From the NCBI RefSeq assembly GCF_028640845.1, contig NC_080544.1, forward strand, positions 57,302,711 to 57,366,710: a DNA stretch of 64,000 nt, written 5' to 3'. This DNA is from Ahaetulla prasina (Eukaryota > Chordata > Lepidosauria > Squamata > Colubridae). The translations under genes and the position numbers were made by a program. Shown here piece by piece: positions 1 through 9,480 of this stretch. The notes beneath the pieces were generated by a model. That model was given only the letters and a program-made list of their open reading frames with translations, was not told where the DNA came from and ran no database searches. The number at the start of each line of letters is the position of its first letter. Position 1 is the first letter of the stretch.

Positions 1-172
1 TCAGTGGAACAACTTGCCTGCAGAAGTTGTAAATGCTCCAACACTGGAAATTTTTAAGAAATTGTTGGATAACCATCTGACTGAGATGGTGTAGGGTTTC
101 CTGCCTAAGCAGGGGGCTAGATTAGAAGACCTCCAAGGTCCCTTCCAACTCTATTATTCTGTTCTGTTTTTC
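1..172 (+). mobile_element. CR1 LINE 3' end fragment
   Basis: The stretch encodes the end of CR1 ORF2 (readable as WNNLPAEVVNAPTLEIFKK-like residues) and then the CR1 3' UTR with its 'agacctccaaggtcccttcc' block and an ATTCTGTTCTG tail. It aligns by eye with the 3' ends at 28037-28370 (antisense) and 58335-58558. The element enters from outside the window, so only its 3' end is seen. Confidence 0.85.
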
Positions 173-850
173 TGTATTTAATGGATTACTAGTTATACAT
201 TGGCTGACTACCAAAGTAGACTGTAGATAGATACAATAGCCCTATCAGCAGACAAGATGGTATCATATATTGCATTATAAATAGCTTTATTTTTGTTTGT
301 TTTTAGGGGATATTTCTATTATATTTTTTTAAAAAGCAAAGTTTTTTTCAAACGTTACTTTGACAACGGAACAGATATGATAAATAATCATAGATGAACC
401 TGGATTATTTTTAAGGCTTCAAAATACTATAATTCCCTTCAGGGCACATTTAGAAGATTCTCTGGCTTTGAGAGAGTTGAAAAATATATTTCCCAATGGT
501 CCTCTTTTTAATGCATGAGTCAACTAACTACATTTCCTAAGATCCCTACCGGCAGTGGCCTCCTTCAAACAGACTTAGAAAAATCCCATTGGCTGTGATT
601 TATGAGAAGATATGTATCTTGAATATTTGCTGTATTTTGAACTACAGTCAGAATTCCTGTGAATCCTTGGTACTCTTGGTTGTTTGCTAGCAGACATTTT
701 AACAATCAATTATAACATCCATAGAATGTATGAGGTTTGTCCCTGCTTATATAATGTATCTTGCCCTGCAACTGTTGGTTGAGGTATGGTTTTCTCCTTG
801 CTAATTCCTTGATTAAAGTATTATTTTCTTCTTGTTTCATTGTTTGCCCA
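173..850. other. AT-rich, no feature recognised
   Basis: I see no open frame of note, no terminal repeats and no similarity to other parts of the window. Confidence 0.4.
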
Positions 851-879
851 GTGGTAATCCCTGTCACCTGGGTGTTGGC

Positions 880-2330
880 TGCTGGAAAGGATGTGTAATA
901 TCAAAGATAAGCACCAGCTCACTGCAAGAGACATATCAATTGATATAGCACTACTACAGTTACAATTGAATAACACAGGCAAAATCAAAAGGCAGGAAAA
1001 ATGTCAAACTGTGAACCCTCACAAAATGGAAACTCAGCCTGCTAAAATTAGATGCAAGCAAGCTAAAACAGAAGAAGTGGGGGGGAGGGTGCAAAGCTAA
1101 GGAATAAGAAGACCCAAGAGTACCTGATCAAGAAGTATTACTTAGAAACAAAGAAGATCAATGAAGCATTAGAAATAATAAAGCAGCAAATAATATAGCC
1201 AAGAAGATAAACAGATGCAAAACTCAAATTGCACCCTATAGGCAGAATCTCCAATTTCAATGGAATCAAAAACATTTCAATCAATCCATCTAATGGAGAG
1301 ACTGCAGTGAACCAGTAAAACCTGACAAAGAAAAAACAGTGAAGATCTGGGCACAGCTATGGGATTTCCCTGGATAGAAAGGTCAAAAAATAACATAATG
1401 ACAATGAATCATGCCTTTCATCCATGCAGCATGACAGACTCTACTAAACAAGGAAAAAAATGGGTGTGGAATATTTCAAGAACAGGTTAAGGAAGAAAAG
1501 GGGCATTGCAAGAATATCTGAAGTACACTGAAGAAGATGCAATGCTAGGATACCATGAAGGCTTACCAAGTACTGGAGAAGTAAAACTCCCCTACAAGAT
1601 AGATCAAATGATGAATAGAAAAGAGTCCTGGCAAGGCAAAGTATTATATGGGTAGTACATAAAAAACTAACAAGCCAAGCAGGAACAAGAAGACCTGGTA
1701 ATGGCTAAGAACAGGATATCTGAAGAGATAGAGAGGCTAATTTTGTCTGACCAATCCTTAAAAACAAAAACAGAGATAGAATTGAGATGACAGCAAATGC
1801 CACTTCTGCAAAGAAGCTGAAGAAACAGTGGACCACTTGGTTAGCTGCTGCAAGAAGATTGCACAGGCTGACAGCAATCACCAGCATGATAAAATGGCAG
1901 CAATGGTGTATTGGAATATATATAAGAAATACCATTTGCCTGCAAGCAAGAACAGATGGGACCACAAAATAGACAAAAGTAATAGAAAATGAAGAAGCTA
2001 AAGTGCTGTGGGTCTTTAGAATTCAAACAGAAAGCACCTGCCACATAACATCTGAGATTGTTGATAATAAAGACACAAAAAGACTGGTTAATAGTAAATA
2101 TTGCAATACCTGAAAACAGCAAAAGAAATGAAGGAGAAAATCATAAAATATAAAGATATCCATTCAGAGGTACAGTGAGAATGGTAAAAAAAAGCAAAGA
2201 TAGTAGCAATAGTGATAGGTGACTTCGATGCAGTCCCAGAACAACTGGAATACGACTGGAACACCATTGGCCCTGACAAAACCACTATCAATTAATTGCA
2301 AAATGCATTTTTATTTAGAACAGCTTACAT
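880..2330 (+). pseudogene. Decayed LINE with restriction-like-endonuclease C-terminus (R2/R4/HERO-like)
   Basis: This is a heavily broken coding remnant. Starting at 1798 the + strand reads a CCHC-type knuckle, 'CHFCKEAEETVDHLVSCC', followed by a KMAAMVYWNIYKKYHLP stretch. Around 2050-2110, with frameshifts, come 'SEIVDNKDTK' and 'IVNIAIPENSK', the region where RLE-type LINEs carry their PD-(D/E)xK nuclease (known family feature). Near 2200-2330 an 'IVIGDFDAVPEQLE' segment resembles the usual C-terminal tail of these proteins. The part from 880 to 1790 is lysine-rich and only loosely attributable to the same element. There is no recognisable reverse transcriptase, so the element is 5' truncated or too decayed. 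Many stops and frameshifts make it non-functional. The clade (R2, R4/Dong, HERO) cannot be settled by eye. Confidence 0.6.
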
Positions 2331-3456
2331 TCAGCAATAATAATGTCAAGGTTCCAGAAAAACCTCTTCTGCATAAAGAAAACTCAGAAGCCATTGTCTT
2401 TAAGAGTTCTTTACTAGCATGAGGAAACTGGCACACGATGAGTGAAATTCCAAAACTGAACTTCCGGATTCTTTTCCCAGTTATACAACCCTCAAGACTC
2501 CCACCCCCCTGACCCCTTTGACGGTCACATGGTCCCACGTTCTCCCAGTTCATTCGAATATCCTCTCGCCACTCTTCCTGCAGATGTGAACACCATCCGA
2601 CCTTGACCGTCTGAAGAATGTTACCATATCCCTCAGCCCCCCTTCTTCCCCTCAGGGGAAAAATGTGGCAGCGTCTGGAAACCTAAAGTCTAGTATGGTT
2701 TCCAGGCCTGACAAATACCTTTAATGTATTGAACAACAGCATCTGTCTATCCAAGATCCTTGGAAGGACTCAATAAGTGGACCAAAATGCCAAATCTAGT
2801 CTAAACAGCTGGCTGATTGTGCAACCAACCATAATAAACACTGTTCAGAATCCTTTTCCTTCTATGGCCTTCTTTTATTTATTTATTGGAAAGATGAAAA
2901 GATTAAACCATAATAAAAATGAATAATTCAAGACTTGCAGCTCCTTAAAAAAACCTCATGGCTTTACAACAAGAGAGGAAGTTAGATATGTTGGTTGATG
3001 TGGGTTGTCAAAGAGGAACAGGCGGAAACATGATGCAGGCTATATCTCAAAAATATAAAAAGCCACCTGGGTTTATAGAAAAATAAAATTAATTATTTTT
3101 TCACATGAAGAATTCTATTCTACTCCAAGATTCACTGTTATATAATGATGTACATCACACTTTGTCAAAACAATGATTTCTGGTTAATAACCCATAGTTA
3201 GTGGCACTAACAATGCTTAGGGCATTGCCTAAATCTACGTAATTGTTACTTAGGTATAAAAATTTTAAATCATGATTTAAAAAAAAACATGCTTTATGTG
3301 ATGTCTAAAACAGCTTAATAAGAGGTATTAAGGCTTAGAATTTAAGATACAGATCTAATTGTTCAACTGGAACTAGCACTGACTATGGAGTGTCTCAGGT
3401 TCTGAAGCAGAGTTTTTACCATTCCCAGTTAATATGACCTATTTAAAGCTGGGGAT
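2331..3456. other. Unassigned, with a GC-richer block
   Basis: Positions about 2440-2720 are clearly more GC-rich than the flanks and may be part of an unrecognised element. Both ends of the block are diffuse and I found no terminal repeats. The rest is AT-rich with nothing recognised. Confidence 0.35.
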
Positions 3457-3464
3457 GCCCTAAG

Positions 3465-3873
3465 CCAATGATGGCTAATCTTTTTGCCATCGCTTGCCAA
3501 AAGCTTGCCAAAAAGCGGAGTGTGGGGAATTGTGCATGCATGTGCCCACATCCATAATCCAATGTGCCCCACCCCCCACTCATGGGCACATGACTCTCCC
3601 GTGCTCCCCTCACTTTTGGCATACGATAGCACAGTGGGCCCAGTAGGCCCATTTCTCAACTTCCAGAGGCTTTCTAGGAGCCTGGGGAGGACAAAAACAA
3701 CCTCCCCCCCCCGGAGGCCCATCATAGGCTGGAAACAGCCCATTTCCCAACTTCCAGTGGGCCTGGAAGGCCCGAAATCAGCTAGCCAGCGTGCGTATGC
3801 ATGCTGGAGGTGAGCTAGGACAACACTTGCATGTCCACGGATATGTCTCCGCGGACCACAGTTTGCCATCACA
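3465..3873. mobile_element. Non-autonomous hAT (family A)
   Basis: The ends read 'caatgatggctaatcttttt' and 'cagtttgccatcaca', degenerate forms of the inverted repeats of the 24528-26315 copy. The flanks gccctaag (3457-3464) and gccctagg (3874-3881) match at 7 of 8 bases, fitting a hAT 8-bp target duplication. No transposase is encoded. The interior is GC-rich. Confidence 0.7.
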
Positions 3874-3961
3874 GCCCTAGGCTGAAATTGTATATTTGTT
3901 TTGCTTTAGAATAGCAGACATTCTTTTTGGTTTCTCTTATTGTCTGTTCAAGTTGCTTCAA

Positions 3962-4055
3962 CTTACTAATATACTAAAGTCTATACTTACTAATATACTA
4001 ATATACTAAAGTCTAAACTAAAGTCTACAAAAAGGTCCTTTTTGTAGACTTTAGT
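3962..4055. repeat. Short tandem units ending in a perfect 39-bp palindrome
   Basis: Copies of 'actaatatactaaagtct' recur through 3962-4020. They merge into a perfect inverted repeat (4017-4035 and 4037-4055, centre 4036). Its right arm is the start of the retained LINE reverse-transcriptase coding sequence, so the palindrome sits exactly on the LINE 5' junction. Confidence 0.9.
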
Positions 4056-5100
4056 TCAGCATTCAATACCATCATTCCAGACATTCTTCTAACTAAGCTA
4101 AACCAGCTATAGGTACCGGAACAGACTTGTAAGTGGATCACAAGTTTCCTAACAAACAGGAAGCAGCAGGTGAAGCTAAGCAAGATCACATCAAATACCT
4201 GTACAATTAGCACAGGGGCCCCCAAGGCTGTGTGCTCTCCCCACTTCTCTTCTCTCTGTATACCAATGACTGCATCTCCAATGATCCATCTGTTAAGCTA
4301 CTGAAGTTTGCAGATGACACAACAGTGATTGGTCTCATTCGAGGCAATGACGAATCCGCATATAGACGAGAGGTCGAACGACTAGCCTTGTGGTGCAACC
4401 GTAACAATCTGGAACTGAACACACTCAAAACCGTAGAAATGGCGGTAGACTTTAGGAGAAACCCTTCCATACTTCCACCTCTCACAATACTTGATAACAC
4501 AGTATCAACAGTAGAAACCTTCAAGTTTCTAGATTCTATCATATCGCAAGATCTAAAATGGACAGCTAACATCAAAAACATCATTAAAAAAGGACAATAA
4601 AGAATGTTCTTTCTGCGCCAACGCAGTAAGCTCAAACTGCCCAAGGAGCTGCTGATTCAGTTCTACAGAGGAATTATTGAGTCTGTCATTTGCACCTCTA
4701 TAACTGTCTGGTTCGGTTCTGCAACCCAACAAGAAAAACATAGACTTCAGAGGATAATTAGAACTGCAGAAAAAATAATTGCTACCAACCTGCCTTCCAT
4801 TGAGGACCTGTATACTGCACAAATCAAGAAGAGGGCCGTGAAAATATTTACAGACCCCTCGCATCCTGGACATAAACTGTTTCAACTCCTACCCTCAAAA
4901 CGACGCTATAGAGCACTGCACAACAGAACAACTAGCCACAAGAACAGTTTTTTCCCGAAGGCCATGCTAAACAAATAATTCCATCAACACTGTCAGACTA
5001 TTTACTGAATCTGCACTACTATTAATCATTTCATAATTCCCATCACCAATCTCTTTCCACTTATGACTGTATGACTGTAACTTTGTTGCTGGTAATCCTT
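4037..5100 (+). pseudogene. CR1-superfamily LINE reverse transcriptase, 5' truncated
   Basis: The + strand encodes the second half of a LINE ORF2. It begins at RT motif A, 'FVDFSSAFNT' (4041 onward), passes through 'SPLLFSLYTNDC' and the catalytic 'FADDT' motif (about 4306-4320), then 'FLRQRSKLKLPKELL' and a C-terminal domain ending at the stop near 4978. A stop at about 4598 splits the frame between two readable halves (4232-4600 and 4604-4978). The endonuclease and the first half of the RT are absent. The 3' UTR runs from 4979 and is interrupted at 5100 by an inverted copy of itself, resuming at 5341. The ending in (ATTCT)n and the protein style suggest the CR1/L3 or Rex1-like LINEs of snakes; the exact clade is uncertain. 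Confidence 0.8.
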
Positions 5101-5170
5101 AGAATAGAATAGAATAGAATAGAATAGAATAGAATAGAATAGAATAGAATAGAATAGAATAGAATAGAAT
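5101..5170. repeat. (AGAAT)14 microsatellite
   Basis: Perfect pentamer array forming the 3' tail of the inverted LINE copy. Confidence 0.97.
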
Positions 5171-5340
5171 TTTATTGGCCAAGTGTGATTGGACACACAA
5201 GGAATTTGTCTTGGTGCATATGCTCTCAGTGTACATAAAAGAAAAGAAAAGATACGTTCATCAAGGTACAACATTTACAACACAATTGATGGTCAATATA
5301 TCAATATAAATCATAAGGATTGTCAGCAACAAGTTATAGA
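5101..5340 (-). mobile_element. Inverted copy of the same LINE 3' end
   Basis: It begins with (AGAAT)14 at 5101-5170 and continues as the reverse complement of the LINE 3' UTR. The arm 5171-5317 matches 5341-5483 with one substitution and a 5-bp length difference in a TTTTC run. It extends on to 5340 into UTR sequence also present at 5070-5100. The host UTR reads 'aatcctta' before it and 'cttatgattt' after it, so a 4-bp CTTA may be the target duplication. Confidence 0.85.
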
Positions 5341-5529
5341 CTTATGATTTATATTGATATATTGACCATCAATTGTGTTGTAAATGTTGTACTTTGATGA
5401 ACGTATCTTTTCTTTTATGTACACTGAGAGCATATGCACCAAGACAAATTCCTTGTGTGTCCAATCACACTTGGCCAATAAAATTCTATTCTATTCTGTT
5501 CTATTCTATTCTATTCTATTCTATTCTAC
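5341..5529 (+). mobile_element. Resumed 3' UTR and (ATTCT)n tail of the sense LINE
   Basis: This continues the UTR broken at 5100 and ends in 'caataaaattctattctatt' and an imperfect pentamer array (5484-5529). The AATAAA just before the tail is a plausible polyadenylation signal. Confidence 0.85.
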
Positions 5530-5853
5530 TGTACAGTAGTGGCCAAAATAGTGGAAACCTTTTGGGAAAAATATATTTTTGAGGTTTGATGGCTAATAAC
5601 AACACTTTTTATGGAGTAATGCCATAAAATTATATATCAATGGAAAGATACTTTAATCAAAAATATAATGCAACAAAGTTTGTTCAGTTACCTGTATTCT
5701 ATTAAAAGTTATAGCCAAATAACCAGAAAAAGGAAGCACAACTTGCTTAGGTTGATATCAGATAGCTTTTCTTCATCTGATTGTAGCCAATGAGCATGAG
5801 TGGTTAGAGAGCCAATCAGGTGTCGTTTTGGCAATGAGCCAATCAGATCACAG
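5530..5853 (+). mobile_element. Tc1/mariner-like end fragment
   Basis: It starts 'gtacagtagtggccaaaata', a form typical of Tc1-like inverted-repeat ends next to a TA. No matching far end or transposase is visible. It stops near the direct repeat at 5855. Confidence 0.5.
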
Positions 5854-5854
5854 C

Positions 5855-6123
5855 TTAACTTTTATTTATTAAACAGCAGCAAATATCAAAACACTTGATT
5901 GGCAAAACAAAGTTAAAGGTCAGGAAAATTCAGAGACTCAAACAGGCAAGAATTTCTATTATCTCTATCTAGTTATTATATTAAAAAATACAGAAATTTC
6001 CAGAGCCACTGGAAACAGTATTATGTGTATTTAGCATCAGTAAACTCACCTGCCTTTATTTATTACAGTCTTAGCTCTTAATGTACAGAAGAATCAAAAT
6101 AGAAAGTAAAACACCAAGTGACC
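5855..6123. repeat. Direct repeat, copy 1 (unclassified family)
   Basis: About 270 bp match 7510-7786 at roughly 95% identity by eye, in the same orientation and 1,655 bp apart. Copy 2 has 9 extra bases near the right end. The family is not recognised. Confidence 0.85.
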
Positions 6124-6934
6124 CCTCCAATAAACTATCTGGATTCAGTTATTGATGTCATGAACCTTTAGGGATAGTCATATTATGGGTTACCAGGATG
6201 ATTATGTGTTAGGCTTTAACTTTTTATTTTAAATCTGCTGTAAAATGTTTATAGATTATGATAATTTAGCATCAAAAAAACCAAAATAATGAAACAAATA
6301 ATATTGTAACTATTTTCATATACTGAAGATATATCTCCTTATAAAGATGATACAACTTCTTTTCCCTACACTTCCAAAATATAATATAAAACTGTCCACT
6401 GAATTCACCATTTAAAAACCCAACTGTGAATAGGTTGCAGCAATTTCTAGGGAGAAAACCTGGAATGAAAACATTTGAGTCAAATATATTAAGATCAAAA
6501 AATTTTTTAGACATCTGTATGCTGACATTACAATTAAAGACTAACTTCAATTTAGTTTTTTATAGAAACTTCACTGCCTCTGTCATCAGGAAATAGTGTT
6601 CTCCCTAATCTCATCTAATGCTGATACAAATTCAAGATTTGACAACAGATTTGGAGTTAATCTATTCTACTGCTATTTTTAATTAAATCATTAATAGGTG
6701 AACTAAAAAAGTATGAGCAAAACAGACCCGAGTTTGAGCTAGCAAAAAATATCCCTGTCATTCAAATAATGCAGTGATGGAAATATTGTCTAAAAGTAGT
6801 ATGGTTTAGAAAGTTAGGTTATTTTTAATTACATTTTTAAAAAATGATCAACACATAACTGGCATCATATTAGTAAACCTCAAAATTTCATTTAATATTA
6901 TCTATCTGCTCCTAAATTCCCGAGTCATCTGGCC
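6124..6934. other. AT-rich, no feature recognised
   Basis: The only frame of note is a 92-codon chance-looking frame on the minus strand (6272-6550) with no motif. Confidence 0.4.
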
Positions 6935-7053
6935 CTCCACAGCTAGCCAGCGTGTGCATGCGCGAGCTGAGTTAGGTCAATGCTCGCGTGCTGACAGATA
7001 TGGCTCTGCAGGCCACCTATGGCAGGCATGCCATAGGTTCGCCATCACGGCCC
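6935..7053. mobile_element. hAT family A, right-end fragment
   Basis: It shares the GC-rich interior and the right end 'ggttcgccatcac' with the copies at 3465-3873 and 24528-26315. The left part is missing. About 38 bp beyond its right end also match the DNA beyond the 3465-3873 copy. Confidence 0.65.
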
Positions 7054-7509
7054 TGTGCTGAAATTGTAATATTTGTTTTACTTTATTAATATAACATGAA
7101 ACAGGTCATTTTCTGCAATATGCCTTATAATGTCAAATGACTGAAAGATTAGTATATAGCTATACTGGTACAGTATATATAGTATATATCCAAAGGAAAG
7201 TGTAGTTGTTTAAACTGTTCCATTCCTTAAATATTTGAATAATTTCAGTAGAATTTTGGTTTATTGACAAAATTGTAATGAATTAGCACTAAAATACCAG
7301 AAGTGCTTTTCTATTGCAAATAAAATGCATGCTTACCACAAAAGGAACAAACAGCATACTCTGTAGGATAGCTTTGAAAAAAAAATCCTTACTATTATAA
7401 AATTACTGTGGGTAATTTCCAATTTAGTTTGCATCCAGAACATCCCCGGTCCCCATATCCACACCAGAAATTGCAAACACACCACTGAATTCAGCTAAGG
7501 AAAAAAAGT
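7054..7509. other. AT-rich, no feature recognised
   Basis: Nothing supported beyond the short flank similarity to 3874-3912. Confidence 0.4.
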
Positions 7510-7786
7510 TTAACTTTTATTTATTAAACAGCAGCAAATATCGAAACACTTGATTGGCAAAACAAAGATAAAGGTCAGGAAAATTCAGAGACTCAAACAG
7601 GCAAGAATTTCTTTTATCTCTATCTAGTTATTATATTAAAAAAATACAGAAATTTCCAGAGCCACTGGAAACAATATTGTGTGTATATGGCATCAGTAAA
7701 CTCACCTGACTTTATTTATTACAGTCTTAGCTCTTAATGTACATAATGACAGAAGAATCAAAATAGAAAGTAAAACACCAAGTGAC
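7510..7786. repeat. Direct repeat, copy 2 (unclassified family)
   Basis: Partner of 5855-6123. The main length difference is a 9-base insertion (ataatgaca) near 7744. Confidence 0.85.
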
Positions 7787-8259
7787 CTCTCTTTTGTTCT
7801 GCACCAATGAAAATGATGTATCCAATACTTATCGCCTAAGAAAGCTCCCCTGGATGCTACTGTCACCTGTTCATACATTCAGCTGATTACACAAATGGCT
7901 TAAATCAGGTAGAAAATTAGAAACACAGGCTCACCTCACCTTTTACTCTCCCCAATCTCCACATATTCACCTGGATATCTGAAGAAAAGTTATACTTAGA
8001 TGTGTGTAAATTTGAGGAAGTGTCCTCTGAGTGATCTACTTTCAGGCTTTTAGATTCCAGAGAGAGTTTTACTCAGAGTTAAACAAATATGAGTACAGTT
8101 GATTTCAGATCTCTGTTTGACATGTGGATATCTGGAGGTGTAGATGGGAGGTTTTGTGTAGGCACATCATTTACTCAATCTGAGAGTTTACTTAATGAAG
8201 GTTGGTGGTATAAATTTATTCCATTACCAGTTCCATTAGGATGAAATCAGTAGTGGGTT
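7787..8259. other. Unassigned
   Basis: No repeat ends or coding motifs seen. Confidence 0.4.
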
Positions 8260-8886
8260 TCTACCTGTGCGCCCCAGTAGTGAAGGTAAGAGGAACCCAC
8301 TATTGGATGAAATGCATACTTCCTTTCTAACCTTACATCAGAAAGGTGAGAATGCTGATATGCAAAAGAAATATGCAGGTGTCAGCATTTTCCAAGATAA
8401 CAACATAAACAATATGGTTAAGTTATTAACAAAAATAATACTTATAGAAATAAATTTATAGAAATGTATAGAAAAGAATTGTCAAAAATAGCCATTTTGT
8501 TGGACTTGTAATAAGGATAATGCTTCTTTAAAACATGTTTCTACAATGTTCAATATGGGTTTTGGGAGAAAGTAATGGTTTATAGAACTATGATTGTGTG
8601 GAAAAAGCTAAAAAATTCAAAGGATAATATTCCTTTGATCTATATACCTAGTACTTACAATATGACACTCAGACTATATAAATGGCTTCTCTAAGCCCTT
8701 CCTATAACCAAAAGACTGATATTGCTGCATTGGAAATATAAATATATGGTTCCTTTTACTGATTGTATTGCCACCTATCAGTGGATTGCCTATAGCAGAT
8801 AGCCTGTAGAATAAATATAATGAAATGTTAGCTTGATTTATTCAAAGCACAGCAGGTTAAAATTATATAAATGTATTAGAAATATA

Positions 8887-9238
8887 AGGGAGGCGGTGGC
8901 TCAGGGGCTAGGACATTGAGCTTGTCGATCAAAAAGTCGGCAGCTCAGTGGTTCAAATCCCTAGTGCTGCTGTGTAACGGGGTGAGCTCCCGTTACTTGT
9001 CCCAGCTTCTGCCAATAGTAGTTTCGAAAGCACATAAAAATGCAAGTAGAAAAAATAGGGACCACTTTTGGTGGGAAGGTAACAGCGTTCCGTGCGCCTT
9101 TGGCATTGAGTCATGCCGGCCACATGACCACGGAGACGTCTTCGGACAGCGCAGGCTCTTAGGCTTTGAAACGGAGATGAGCACCGCCCCTAGAGTTGGC
9201 AACGACTAGCACGTATGTGCGAGGGGAACCTTTACCTT
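8887..9238 (+). mobile_element. Sauria-type tRNA-derived SINE
   Basis: The head 'aggcggtggctcaggggcta' resembles a tRNA A box, and 'ggttcaaatccc' at about 8950 a B box, giving an internal RNA polymerase III promoter. It ends 'ggggaacctttacctt', typical of Sauria SINEs, which are thought to use BovB/RTE machinery. A perfect 12-bp target duplication, attagaaatata, flanks it (8875-8886 and 9239-9250). Confidence 0.92.
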
Positions 9239-9357
9239 ATTAGAAATATATACGAATAATTGCATTAAACTATATATAGAATTGTAACTATTTACTTCTA
9301 AAATGATATACTTTTTTTCTTTTTTCTTTGTTATATTGTTATATTCTCCACTGTGGG

Positions 9358-9383
9358 TTTTTGTTTGTTTGTTTGTTTGTTTG
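9358..9383. repeat. (TTTG)n microsatellite
   Basis: Short tetranucleotide array inside the T-rich L1-like 3' region. Confidence 0.9.
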
Positions 9384-9480
9384 CTAATGTATGCATTTTT
9401 ATCTTGAGTTTTTTTCCTTGCTTCTTTTTTTGTCAGTATTTTAAAAGCAGTAAAAGAATAAATGACCAAAAAAAAAAAAT

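Larger units (their letters stand above)
8260..9480 (+). pseudogene. L1-like LINE ORF2 C-terminus and 3' end, split by a SINE
   Basis: Around 8497-8560 the + strand reads 'CWTCNKDNASLKHVSTMF', close to the cysteine-rich motif near the C-terminus of L1 ORF2 (CWxC...H...C; here the last cysteine is lost). Residues further down ('LLHWKYKYMVPFTDCIATYQW', read with frameshifts to about 8790) fit the segment that follows in L1. A Sauria-type SINE interrupts it at 8887-9238. The remainder, 9251-9480, is T-rich and ends with AATAAA-like sequence and a run of A, consistent with an L1 3' end. Upstream limits are unclear. The frame carries many stops. Confidence 0.5.

Noticed and set aside
3429..3872. 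147-codon minus-strand frame
   Set aside because: It coincides with the GC-rich body of a hAT element; long frames arise there by composition.
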